In this document: piece by piece, positions 8,921 to 16,435 of the stretch | Position numbering within the stretch: position 1 is the first letter of the stretch | Layout of the letters: each line of letters starts with the position of its first letter | DNA from: Bacillota bacterium | Lineage (GTDB): Bacteria; Bacillota; Clostridia; Christensenellales; Aristaeellaceae | Direction of reading: 5' to 3' | DNA: 47,005 bases | Assembly (NCBI GenBank): GCA_023415715.1 | Contig: JAEZJP010000312.1 | Span: 1 to 47,005 of the forward strand | Position numbers and translations under genes: made by a program | The notes under the pieces: model-generated | Databases searched by the model: none | Told to the model about the DNA's origin: nothing | What the model saw: only the letters and a program-made list of their open reading frames with translations

Positions 8921-10221
8921 AGATTGCCATCCTCAAAATCATAATGAACGAGGGGCAGTGTGCTTTTCGCGTCGGGCAGCACGAACACAAAGGGATCCTT
9001 TTTGAGTGCAGCCGCCGCATCGTACGCCGCCTGCAGCGTGGGGTACTGCTCCGCGTTCCACTTTTCCAACAGGCTTCTTGGGTAATCCTTCGAAACCAGG
9101 AACAGCTTTTGCGGCCGGTACTCGAATTCGCGCCTGCGGTAGAACGCGCCGCGCAGCGATTTGATCACGTGCTGTATCTCCCTGGGGTTCATGTTCCAGT
9201 CCCGCTTTTCATGCAGCCGCACCAGTTCCCCGAAGGGCATCTCGTCCAGGTCATACCCCATCAGAATCGTCTTCTTCTGGGGCTCGTATTCCATGGTGGA
9301 AATCACGATGCCGTCAGGTTTGGTCACCGACATGGCCAGCCCGATATAGTAATTGGGGTTGTTGGAAAGGGACAAATCCCCCATTTCCTTGTGGCACAGG
9401 ATGGTGATGTCCGCAGGCTGCCCGCCCGTGGTGGCCGCCCACACATTGTGCTGGCCGAAATTCACGCCTGCCGGGAATACTTTTTCCGCCGTACCGCCAA
9501 ACGCCTTGACGGGCTTTTGGTTGTAGTCTATCACAAAGTTTACCACAAAGTCGAGCCCCACCAGCCGACCGATGGCATCCGCTTCCGCCCGGCTGGGATT
9601 GTTGCGCACGATGCCGTAATCGGAAAACGGCGAATAGTTCAGCGAATGATCCCGCAGGATCGTCTCAAAGGAGGCCACGCCCGGCACGATCATCTTGTAG
9701 CCGCCCTCGTAGCCATAGTTGCTGTGGGGGTAGATACGGCCCAAGGCTATTTTGAAGTCCGCCTGGGCGACATACTTGTTCACCCACACGGGTGAGCCCA
9801 GGTCCGTGATGCCGCAGAAAGCCAGCATGTGGGCGTTGCCGCCGTCATGGGATACACAGCGCACGCGGGTAAACGCCTCTTTACCCACCTTTTTGATCAT
9901 GCGCTCATCGTCCATGGGATCGTGCATGCCGCTGGCCGTGATGATGGTAATGTTCTCATCCGGACAGCCCGCCGTATTCAGCCTTTTCAGCACATCCGGC
10001 AAAAACTCACCGCAGGGCGTAGGCCGGCCCCAGTCATCCACCAGGATCGCCACCTGCTTATTATGCAAATCCCACTGGACAAGCGGCTTTACATCAAGAG
10101 GATGATCCAGTGCGTCACATACCACGCTTGAGAAAGTACTTGGGGATGGCGCCGCCGGGGGCAGCCCAATCACCGCGCCTTCCGCAATGCGGACGGAATC
10201 GCCCGCCAATTGAATATTCAT
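8917..10221 (-). CDS. LarA-like nickel-pincer hydroxy-acid racemase/epimerase
   Basis: LarA proteins racemise or epimerise 2-hydroxy acids with a nickel-pincer nucleotide cofactor covalently held by a lysine. This 434-aa protein (LarA of Lactiplantibacillus: 424) keeps the active-site set: R66 in DDWGRPTP, H100 in ASGMHDP, H166 in IYPHSN, K176 in GGYKMIVPG and H192 in ILRDH. The spacings H100-H166 (66), H166-K176 (10) and K176-H192 (16) equal those of LarA H108, H174, K184 and H200. The cofactor-making genes larB, larC and larE are not in the window. Its place between a CxCxxC protein, an FAD enzyme and a sugar-acid dehydratase suggests a sugar-acid 2-epimerase rather than lactate racemase; that is inference. 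Confidence 0.85.
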   Translation of the reverse strand: MNIQLAGDSVRIAEGAVIGLPPAAPSPSTFSSVVCDALDHPLDVKPLVQWDLHNKQVAILVDDWGRPTPCGEFLPDVLKRLNTAGCPDENITIITASGMHDPMDDERMIKKVGKEAFTRVRCVSHDGGNAHMLAFCGITDLGSPVWVNKYVAQADFKIALGRIYPHSNYGYEGGYKMIVPGVASFETILRDHSLNYSPFSDYGIVRNNPSRAEADAIGRLVGLDFVVNFVIDYNQKPVKAFGGTAEKVFPAGVNFGQHNVWAATTGGQPADITILCHKEMGDLSLSNNPNYYIGLAMSVTKPDGIVISTMEYEPQKKTILMGYDLDEMPFGELVRLHEKRDWNMNPREIQHVIKSLRGAFYRRREFEYRPQKLFLVSKDYPRSLLEKWNAEQYPTLQAAYDAAAALKKDPFVFVLPDAKSTLPLVHYDFEDGNL

Positions 10222-10242
10222 ACCGGTACTCCTTTTTCTACC

Positions 10243-11550
10243 CTACTTGATGAGCGTGATGTTGGCATCTAACATGCCTTGCTTGATGGCGTCCAGATGT
10301 TCGATATGCGCGCCGTCATAATGGCCAAGGGAGATGCCGTCCAAGCCCATTTCGGCCAGGATGTGCAGCGATTCGCGAATGATTTCCGGCGAGGAGTTGG
10401 GCCTTGTGGCCAGCGCGGAGATCAGGCCCTTGTCAAAGCCGATGCCGCGGCGGATCTTCAGCAGTGTGTTGCGCTTGAACACAAAGTGGTCCGGTGCGCC
10501 GTACTGCTCAGAGTAGTCAGATTCGCGCACGGAGTCCACATAGGGCGCAATATCCTTGAAGGAAATGCCTGTGTACTCCGGGAAGCGGACATGGTTGTTG
10601 TACCTGAAGTCGATACCGGGCTTTGCTTCGTGGATGCTTACATAGATATCCTTGAACAATTCCGTAACGCTCTGGATGCGGAACTTGATGAACTCCATAA
10701 GCCCCGGATATTCGATCAGGAGCATGCTCTCAGTCAGGTTGCTGCCCAATGTGAGGTTGTTTTCCATCAGGCTCGTCTGGAACTTGTAAGGCGTGGCGTG
10801 TGCGACGGCGTACAGCTTCTTCATGTCGCGCAGGATCAGTTCCCAGTCATAGCCCCACTTTAAAGCCTTTGCCTTGCAGTGCTCGCAGAAGCAGCCGCCA
10901 TCCGCAAGACCGATCAGGCTGGCAAGATTGGCATTGTTCACGTCCATCCATGTGTTATAGAACCATGGCGCCTGCACCTTGCGCTCGCCGCCGAAGGTCA
11001 AAAGGCAGGTTTGGATCAGGTCTACGTCATGGTTTTTCACCGTGTCATAGAACATGGCCCGCTGGAACTCGTGCACGTCTGGATTGTTGGGGCAGAGCAG
11101 GCCCTGGGTCCCCTGAATGATATTTCCGTTTACATCGCGCTGCAGGATATCCGGATGCTCCTCATAGGCGATGGTGGTGTCATACAGCGTATGGGAAAGC
11201 TCAATGCCGGTTCTCATGCCGCGCTTGCGGGCTTCCTTGGTGAGCATCTCCAGCCAGTCGGTATCTTTCAGAAAATCGCGTTCGGAAAAGCGGGGCTTCA
11301 GCTTTGTATTCCTGAAGCTTTCCATGTCCATGGGATAATAGGCGCGGCTGTTTTCGGGCAGATAAAACTTGCGCACGCTGTTGTGGGTATAAAACAAACT
11401 GGTCAGCGGGCGCTTTTCATAATGCATGACGCCTACCAGATACATACAGTTTACGTTGCTGTGCTCCTGCAGATTGTCGGCTATGGTTCCGATGCCCTCG
11501 TCAGCCAGATCCCAGGCATACAGGCTGGCGGCAACTTCCTTGATAAACAT
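10243..11550 (-). CDS. Uncharacterised glycosidase-like protein with CxCxxC motif (paralog 2)
   Basis: I do not recognise a named family with certainty. The 435-aa cytoplasmic protein reads like a (beta/alpha)8 barrel. It shares conserved blocks with the 16432-17799 protein: YxWD...DEGI near the start, HYEKRPL, RFSERDFLKDTDWL, GIELSHT (E117), GGCFCEHCKA (C220, C222, C225), FRYNN (R316, N318) and SDYSEQYG (D345, E348). A CxCxxC of the same form occurs in GHL6/GH42-like glycosidases, including the one at 20383-22524. E117, D345 and E348 are the best candidates for catalytic acids. The context, between an importer and sugar-acid enzymes, supports a carbohydrate-active role. It starts at ATG 11550, 21 nt before the LarA-like gene. 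Function remains unknown. Confidence 0.7.
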   Translation of the reverse strand: MFIKEVAASLYAWDLADEGIGTIADNLQEHSNVNCMYLVGVMHYEKRPLTSLFYTHNSVRKFYLPENSRAYYPMDMESFRNTKLKPRFSERDFLKDTDWLEMLTKEARKRGMRTGIELSHTLYDTTIAYEEHPDILQRDVNGNIIQGTQGLLCPNNPDVHEFQRAMFYDTVKNHDVDLIQTCLLTFGGERKVQAPWFYNTWMDVNNANLASLIGLADGGCFCEHCKAKALKWGYDWELILRDMKKLYAVAHATPYKFQTSLMENNLTLGSNLTESMLLIEYPGLMEFIKFRIQSVTELFKDIYVSIHEAKPGIDFRYNNHVRFPEYTGISFKDIAPYVDSVRESDYSEQYGAPDHFVFKRNTLLKIRRGIGFDKGLISALATRPNSSPEIIRESLHILAEMGLDGISLGHYDGAHIEHLDAIKQGMLDANITLIK

Positions 11551-11592
11551 GGCGTTACCTCGCTTATGGTATAGAATTTGTTTCTGATGAGA

Positions 11593-11624
11593 AGGGGGAA
11601 GCGGGTAAGGCCCGGCTTCCCCCT
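11593..11624 (-). terminator. Stem-loop between binding-protein gene and downstream genes
   Basis: AGGGGGAAGC (11593-11602) pairs exactly with GCTTCCCCCT (11615-11624), with a GGGTAAGGCCCG loop that can extend the stem. It sits 25 bases after the binding-protein stop. It has no long U-run, so it more likely stabilises the upstream mRNA or attenuates transcription than ends it. A similar structure follows the second binding-protein gene at 25021. Confidence 0.65.
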
Positions 11625-11649
11625 ATTAAATCACTAGACAGTCAGGTAA

Positions 11650-13161
11650 TTAATCCATCTTGGGAGCGGTCCAGTTGGCCAGGCCGAATGCATCATAGCT
11701 CGCCTTGAATTCCTTGAAGGCATCCTGCACCTGGGAATCGGAAGAGATCTCAGCCTGATAGGCACGGAACTCATCGATGGTGTGTTTGCCGGCGATGGTG
11801 TCGGCCACATAGGACTCAAAGTCGCCCTTCGCCATGGCCCAGTATTGGCTCCAAACCGGAGACTGGATGATGGAGAAGATGTGGAACGGAGCATGGCCCA
11901 TTTCCTCGGCAACCTTGTCGATGACTTTGGACATCTCGCGGGTCTCCATGTTGTAGGCGGCATCGGCCAAGGGGCTGTCCACCTTGGAATACAGGGCGGT
12001 AGCTTCAACCACAGGTCCGTAGAAGGAGTTGGTGACGTCCTTCACGCCGGCTTCGGTCAGGACCGGGAAGCCGTCCACCATGTTCCAGTAAACGCCTTCG
12101 GGGCCATAGTGGTAGTAGTTGTACGTGTCGGGATTTGCGGTCTTGTTGAAGAACTCCAGGATCCTTTCAACCTTTTCATCGGGAACGCTGGCGCTGATGG
12201 CATGGCCGCCATAGTAGCCGATGTCGTACTGCACGTCGGTGCCCTTCTCACCCTTGATATAGTACAAGGGGGTGAGGAAGCCATCCGGAACAACCTTTTG
12301 CAATTCTGTAGACAGGCGGTAACGGTGCCATACGTTCTGATGACGGGCGCCGCCGATGCCGGCCAGAACCACGTCCTGGTTCTTGTCGGTCTTGTACAAT
12401 GCGAATTCCTTGGCCAGAACGCCTTCATTGTACATCTTCTGCAGCCATTCCACAGCCAGGGCATAGGATTCGGTCAGGCGCTCATACACGATGCCTTCGC
12501 CGTCAGCAGTGTACACGGGCACGATGGGGCCGTCGCCAAAGGCGCCCTGGACAAAGCTCATGATGGTGTTGATTTCCATGGGCAGGGGGATCATGTTGGG
12601 ATCCAGGTCACGGATGCCCTCGAAGTACTTGGTCAGCTCTTCGATGGTAGTGGGCGTTTCCATGCCCAGCTTTTTCAAAAGGTCGCCGCGGATGAACAAA
12701 CCGGTGTTGTACTGGCCGCGGGAACGGGGGATGATGTAGTTCTTGCCGTTGATCTTGGAGTTCATCCAGGCAGAGGCGCTGATCTTGTTCAGGTTCTCGT
12801 ACTTGCCGGACTCGATGAACGGCGTAAGATCCTTGAACAGGCCGTTGTTGGCGGCATTCACTACGATAGCGTCCGTGGAGGAGGTCAGCTGGATCACGTC
12901 GGGCAGTTCGCCGGTGGCCAGCACAAGGGAGCACTTGTCCGCATAGGCGGATTCGGGAACCCACTCAATGTTGTATTCCAGATTGTTGTCCTTCAAAAGC
13001 TGCTGCCAATAGACGCCGTTGGGATCCGGGGGCTGGTTGTATTGCACGAGCATGGCTGTCATCGAAAGCGGCTCCTGGCTTTCCGCTGCGGCGCCAAAGG
13101 TGGTTGACATCATCGCTGCGATCAAAAGGACCGCGAGAATCATGGACAACAGTTTACGCAT
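11650..13161 (-). CDS. Extracellular solute-binding protein, LplA/YtcQ type
   Basis: This is the substrate-binding component of an ABC importer for oligosaccharides or modified sugars. The 503-aa protein has a signal peptide (MRKLL plus a hydrophobic stretch to about residue 22) with a signal-peptidase-I-like site around FGAAAES and no lipobox cysteine. The mature part has the family-1 binding-protein layout, with the LATGELPDVIQL segment that is typical of the LplA branch. Two permease genes lie upstream in the operon. No ATPase gene is nearby; relatives of this branch use a shared MsmX-type ATPase encoded elsewhere. An RBS with GGAGGG lies before the ATG. The lack of a lipid anchor is unusual for a Gram-positive binding protein. 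The ligand is unknown. Confidence 0.9.
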   Translation of the reverse strand: MRKLLSMILAVLLIAAMMSTTFGAAAESQEPLSMTAMLVQYNQPPDPNGVYWQQLLKDNNLEYNIEWVPESAYADKCSLVLATGELPDVIQLTSSTDAIVVNAANNGLFKDLTPFIESGKYENLNKISASAWMNSKINGKNYIIPRSRGQYNTGLFIRGDLLKKLGMETPTTIEELTKYFEGIRDLDPNMIPLPMEINTIMSFVQGAFGDGPIVPVYTADGEGIVYERLTESYALAVEWLQKMYNEGVLAKEFALYKTDKNQDVVLAGIGGARHQNVWHRYRLSTELQKVVPDGFLTPLYYIKGEKGTDVQYDIGYYGGHAISASVPDEKVERILEFFNKTANPDTYNYYHYGPEGVYWNMVDGFPVLTEAGVKDVTNSFYGPVVEATALYSKVDSPLADAAYNMETREMSKVIDKVAEEMGHAPFHIFSIIQSPVWSQYWAMAKGDFESYVADTIAGKHTIDEFRAYQAEISSDSQVQDAFKEFKASYDAFGLANWTAPKMD

Positions 13162-13231
13162 GTTTTGTCCCTCCTACATTATTATAGTATAAACACGAGC
13201 CATGAACATCCACCGATTCATCCAGAAGAAA

Positions 13232-14107
13232 TCATCCCTTGACGGAACCAATCATCACCCCTTTTACAAAGTATCTCTGGACAAATGGGTAGACGCACAT
13301 GATGGGAAGCATGGAAAGCACCACGGTGGCCAGGCGCAGCGTTTCGCCCGGCAGCACCATATTGCCGTCGCTTACGCCCGTTCCGATGGTGGATGCATCC
13401 ACCAGCAAAGTCTTTACGTAGACCTGCAGCGTGCGCATCTTGTAGTCCGTCATGTACATCAAGGGTTTTGTATACATGTTCCATTGATCCACGGCAATGA
13501 ACAGCGTCAGCGTCGCAATGGAAGCCGTGGCCAAAGGCAGTATGATCTTGAAATAGATACCGAAGTAAGAACACCCGTCGATTTTGGCGGCTTCCTCCAG
13601 CTCATAGGGAATCCCCTGCAGAAAGCTCTTGGCAATGATCACGTTATAGCTTGTCATCAGCGCGGTGAGGATCAATGCCCAGTAGGAGTTGATCAGCCCC
13701 AGGGACTTTACGTTCAGGAAGTTGGGGATAAGGCCCACGTCAAACAGCAGCGCGAATATGACCAAAGCCAGAAAGAACTTGCGCAGCGGAAGGTCCTTTT
13801 TCGTGAGCCCGTATGCAAAACCGAAAGTAGTAAACACCCCCAGCACCGTGCCGCCCACGGTGATGATCAGCGTGTTTTTCAGCGCCGTCAAAAAATCCGG
13901 CGTGGACATGATAACGGAATAAGCCTTCAGGGAAAACTGCTTGGGCACCAGCCTGAACTCGAAAGGAACGTACACTTTGGGATCTGTCAAGGATACGCTG
14001 ACCACGTACAATATCGGCAACAGGCAAAACAGCGCCGCAAGCACGATGACAAGACCGATCAGGATATCGGCGACAGAGAACTTTTTTCTGCCAACATAGT
14101 TTGACAT
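13232..14107 (-). CDS. ABC sugar permease, LplC/YtcP type
   Basis: This is an integral membrane subunit of the importer, 291 aa, with about six hydrophobic segments (first at residues 14-40). The cytoplasmic EAA loop, where the ATPase docks, is visible at EEAAKIDGCSYFG (about residues 171-183). The sequence pattern, including YPFVQRYFVKGVMIGSVKG at the end, is that of the LplC/YtcP permeases (CUT1-related). It lies between the partner permease (14136-15095) and the binding protein (11650-13161) in the usual order. No ATP-binding subunit is encoded in this operon. Confidence 0.93.
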   Translation of the reverse strand: MSNYVGRKKFSVADILIGLVIVLAALFCLLPILYVVSVSLTDPKVYVPFEFRLVPKQFSLKAYSVIMSTPDFLTALKNTLIITVGGTVLGVFTTFGFAYGLTKKDLPLRKFFLALVIFALLFDVGLIPNFLNVKSLGLINSYWALILTALMTSYNVIIAKSFLQGIPYELEEAAKIDGCSYFGIYFKIILPLATASIATLTLFIAVDQWNMYTKPLMYMTDYKMRTLQVYVKTLLVDASTIGTGVSDGNMVLPGETLRLATVVLSMLPIMCVYPFVQRYFVKGVMIGSVKG

Positions 14108-14135
14108 CGCTCATTCTCCATTCACAGGGCAGGCG

Positions 14136-15095
14136 TCAATAAATGCCGTCATGGCCCGTTTTCTTGATCAGCCAGTTGGAAGAAACCACAAGCAGCACAC
14201 CAACCAGGCTCTTGAACAGTCCCACCGTCGCGCCTACGCTGTAATTACCCATCTGGACGCCCACGCGGAAGGAGTAGGTTTCAAACGTTTCCGCCACATT
14301 GCGGACCATGTCGTTTGTCATCATCCAGACCTGCTCGAAAGATACGTTCATCAATTTGCCAAGCTTCATCAGGAACATTACGATCAGCGTGGGCATAATG
14401 GATGGGATCGTCACATGAAGCACCTGCTTGAAGCGGTTGGCCCCATCCATGATGGCCGCTTCGTAAAGCCCCTGGTCTACCTGGGAGATAGCGGCCAGGT
14501 AGATGATCGTGCCCCAGCCCATCTCCTTCCATATGGTTTGCCCCAGCAGCACCCACCAGAAGCTTTCCTGCGTGGTTAAAAGCGGGCTCGCCTCGCCGCC
14601 CAGCTTCATGATGAGCTTGTTGACGATGCCCACGTCCGTACTGAACAGGAAGAAGGTAAGAGAGGCAATCACCACCCAGGACATAAAGTGCGGCATATAA
14701 ATGATGGATTGGGTGATGCGCTTGAATTTCGCGCTGCGAAGCTCGTTGAGCAATAGCGAAAGGATGATGGGGATGGGGAACGCCAGGAACAGATCCATAC
14801 TGCTGATCACCATGGTATTTCGCAGAAGCCTTGGAAAATGGGAGCTGCCAAGGAAGTTGTTAAAATGCTTCAGCCCAACGAATTTGCTGGCCAGCAGCCC
14901 CTTGCCGATATTGAAATCAACGAACGCAGTGCCAAGGCCCCATATGGGCAAAAGTTTGAAGAGGATAAAAAACAGGATACCGGCAAGCATCAGCACATAA
15001 ATCTGCCAATACCTGCCCATTCGTGAGAAGTACGCACCGGCGCGCGTTACATGAAGCGCCCCAGGCTTTAAGGGGTTTTGAACCGTTTTTTGCAT
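14136..15095 (-). CDS. ABC sugar permease, LplB/YtcO/YteP type
   Basis: This is the second membrane subunit of the importer, 319 aa. An open frame extends upstream to 15293, but the ATG at 15095 is preceded by AAGGAGGG at good spacing and gives the family N-terminus; the extra upstream codons are the shadow of the neighbouring oxidoreductase gene. The first membrane span begins near residue 30 (YWQIYVLMLAGILFFILF). The EAA loop is YEAAIMDGANRF at about 211-222. The protein ends NWLIKKTGHDGIY, as permeases of this branch commonly do. It is followed by the LplC-type permease after 28 nt. Confidence 0.93.
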   Translation of the reverse strand: MQKTVQNPLKPGALHVTRAGAYFSRMGRYWQIYVLMLAGILFFILFKLLPIWGLGTAFVDFNIGKGLLASKFVGLKHFNNFLGSSHFPRLLRNTMVISSMDLFLAFPIPIILSLLLNELRSAKFKRITQSIIYMPHFMSWVVIASLTFFLFSTDVGIVNKLIMKLGGEASPLLTTQESFWWVLLGQTIWKEMGWGTIIYLAAISQVDQGLYEAAIMDGANRFKQVLHVTIPSIMPTLIVMFLMKLGKLMNVSFEQVWMMTNDMVRNVAETFETYSFRVGVQMGNYSVGATVGLFKSLVGVLLVVSSNWLIKKTGHDGIY

Positions 15096-15112
15096 ATGCA
15101 ACCCTCCTTCAA

Positions 15113-16435
15113 TCAAAGCCTGGCGTTCAGCGTTTTCATAAGCGCCTTTTGAACCTTGGCCGCCGGTAGCGCCCTTGGGGTAACCCCTTCCTTTGCGCTG
15201 ATCGCTGCCGCAACGCCGGCTGCCTGGCCGATAGCCATCATGTTGCCCATGCTCTTGCCCGCAGCCAGCGCCATGTGCGTGTAAGAACCGCACCGCCCGG
15301 CTACCAGCAACCCATGAAGCCCCACAGGCAGCAATGCCCGGTAAGGGTAATCATAGCCTGATTTCATCTTCGTGCTTTCGTTTGCGGCAAGCCCGGCCAA
15401 GTCCACCGCACCGTAGCGCCTGGCAATCACATCGGTAAACTCCGCTCCGTTTGCGGCATCCTCCATGCTAAGCACATAATCGCAGATCACGCGCCGCGTC
15501 TCCCGAACGCCCACAGCCGCGCCGGTGCGGTCCAGGTAACAGTTTTCCAGGCCGGGGATCTGCAGTTCTCTTGCCCAGCGCACGAAATCCACCGCGATAC
15601 GGATGCCTACGCGCTCGGCCACAGTGGCGTCCTGGGCGCGTAGCGTATTGAGGATGCCGATGTCCGCAAGGCCGCCGTTGTTCACCGTCACCATATTGGG
15701 AACGGTGGTGCGGTCGAAGGAATACCAGGGCGCCACACTGTAGCCCAATTCCTTTGCGCGGGCCACAAACGCCGGCATCCTGTGCTTCACTTCATCACTG
15801 TCATAAAACTCAAACAGCCTTTGCGTATCCACATTGGACAGCGCAAACCCCAATGTGACCGGCATCAAGGCGCCGTCCGTTTCCCGGCCGACAACGATCT
15901 TCGCCCCGGCATGATAGGCCAGGTCGCCGTCGCCCGTACAATCGATGAACACATTGGCATCAAACGCCACCTGCCCATCCTTGGTGGAAACGATAGCTTG
16001 CTTCACGGTGCCGTTTTCTACCTTCGCGCCGCAAACAGGGCTGTAAAGCCTGTAATCGGCCCCATACTCCTCCAGCAGCTGAAAGATTGCTTCTTTTAAA
16101 TAATCGGGATGTACGTGCAGCCCGTCGCCGTCCGTCCAGGTCACCTTGCCTTCCCTGCAGGCAAGCCCCTGAAAGGATTCCAGCTTATTTACGAGCATCT
16201 CATGCACGCCGCCCCGGGTTTTTCCGCCGGTCTTCAGACGGTTGATGGGCATGAAAAGTGAAGTTGCCGCGACGCCGCCAAAGTAGCTGCGGGCTTCCAG
16301 CAAGAGCACATCAGCGCCCATTCTCCTGGCTGCCAAAGCGGCCCCAATCCCCGCCGGTCCGCCGCCGGCAACGACCACATCATACCTGCGCCCGGTGTCC
16401 GGGATACGCTTTTCCACTTCATCGCGCCGAATCAT
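15113..16435 (-). CDS. FAD-dependent oxidoreductase (FAD_oxidored family), paralog
   Basis: This flavoprotein is 440 aa. The N-terminus has YDVVVAGGGPAGIGAAL with GxGxxG at G24-G29, then VLLLEA and YFGGVAATSL. The mid-protein FAD motif IDCTGDGDLAYHAG and the late LLVAGRCGSYTHMA block match the 7658-8920 protein, so the operon carries two enzymes of one family. The last part has GNMMAIGQAAGVAAA, the FAD-contacting end seen across the fumarate reductase-like clan. It overlaps the upstream CxCxxC gene by 4 nt and ends 17 nt before the permease. Pairing of each FAD enzyme with one CxCxxC paralog in the same operon suggests linked reactions. The substrate is unknown. Confidence 0.83.
   Translation of the reverse strand: MIRRDEVEKRIPDTGRRYDVVVAGGGPAGIGAALAARRMGADVLLLEARSYFGGVAATSLFMPINRLKTGGKTRGGVHEMLVNKLESFQGLACREGKVTWTDGDGLHVHPDYLKEAIFQLLEEYGADYRLYSPVCGAKVENGTVKQAIVSTKDGQVAFDANVFIDCTGDGDLAYHAGAKIVVGRETDGALMPVTLGFALSNVDTQRLFEFYDSDEVKHRMPAFVARAKELGYSVAPWYSFDRTTVPNMVTVNNGGLADIGILNTLRAQDATVAERVGIRIAVDFVRWARELQIPGLENCYLDRTGAAVGVRETRRVICDYVLSMEDAANGAEFTDVIARRYGAVDLAGLAANESTKMKSGYDYPYRALLPVGLHGLLVAGRCGSYTHMALAAGKSMGNMMAIGQAAGVAAAISAKEGVTPRALPAAKVQKALMKTLNARL

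Noticed and set aside
11782..13107. Rightward 441-codon open frame opposite the solute-binding protein gene
   Set aside because: It is the mirror of a clear binding-protein gene, has a Gly/His/Val-rich composition typical of antisense frames and has no family features.
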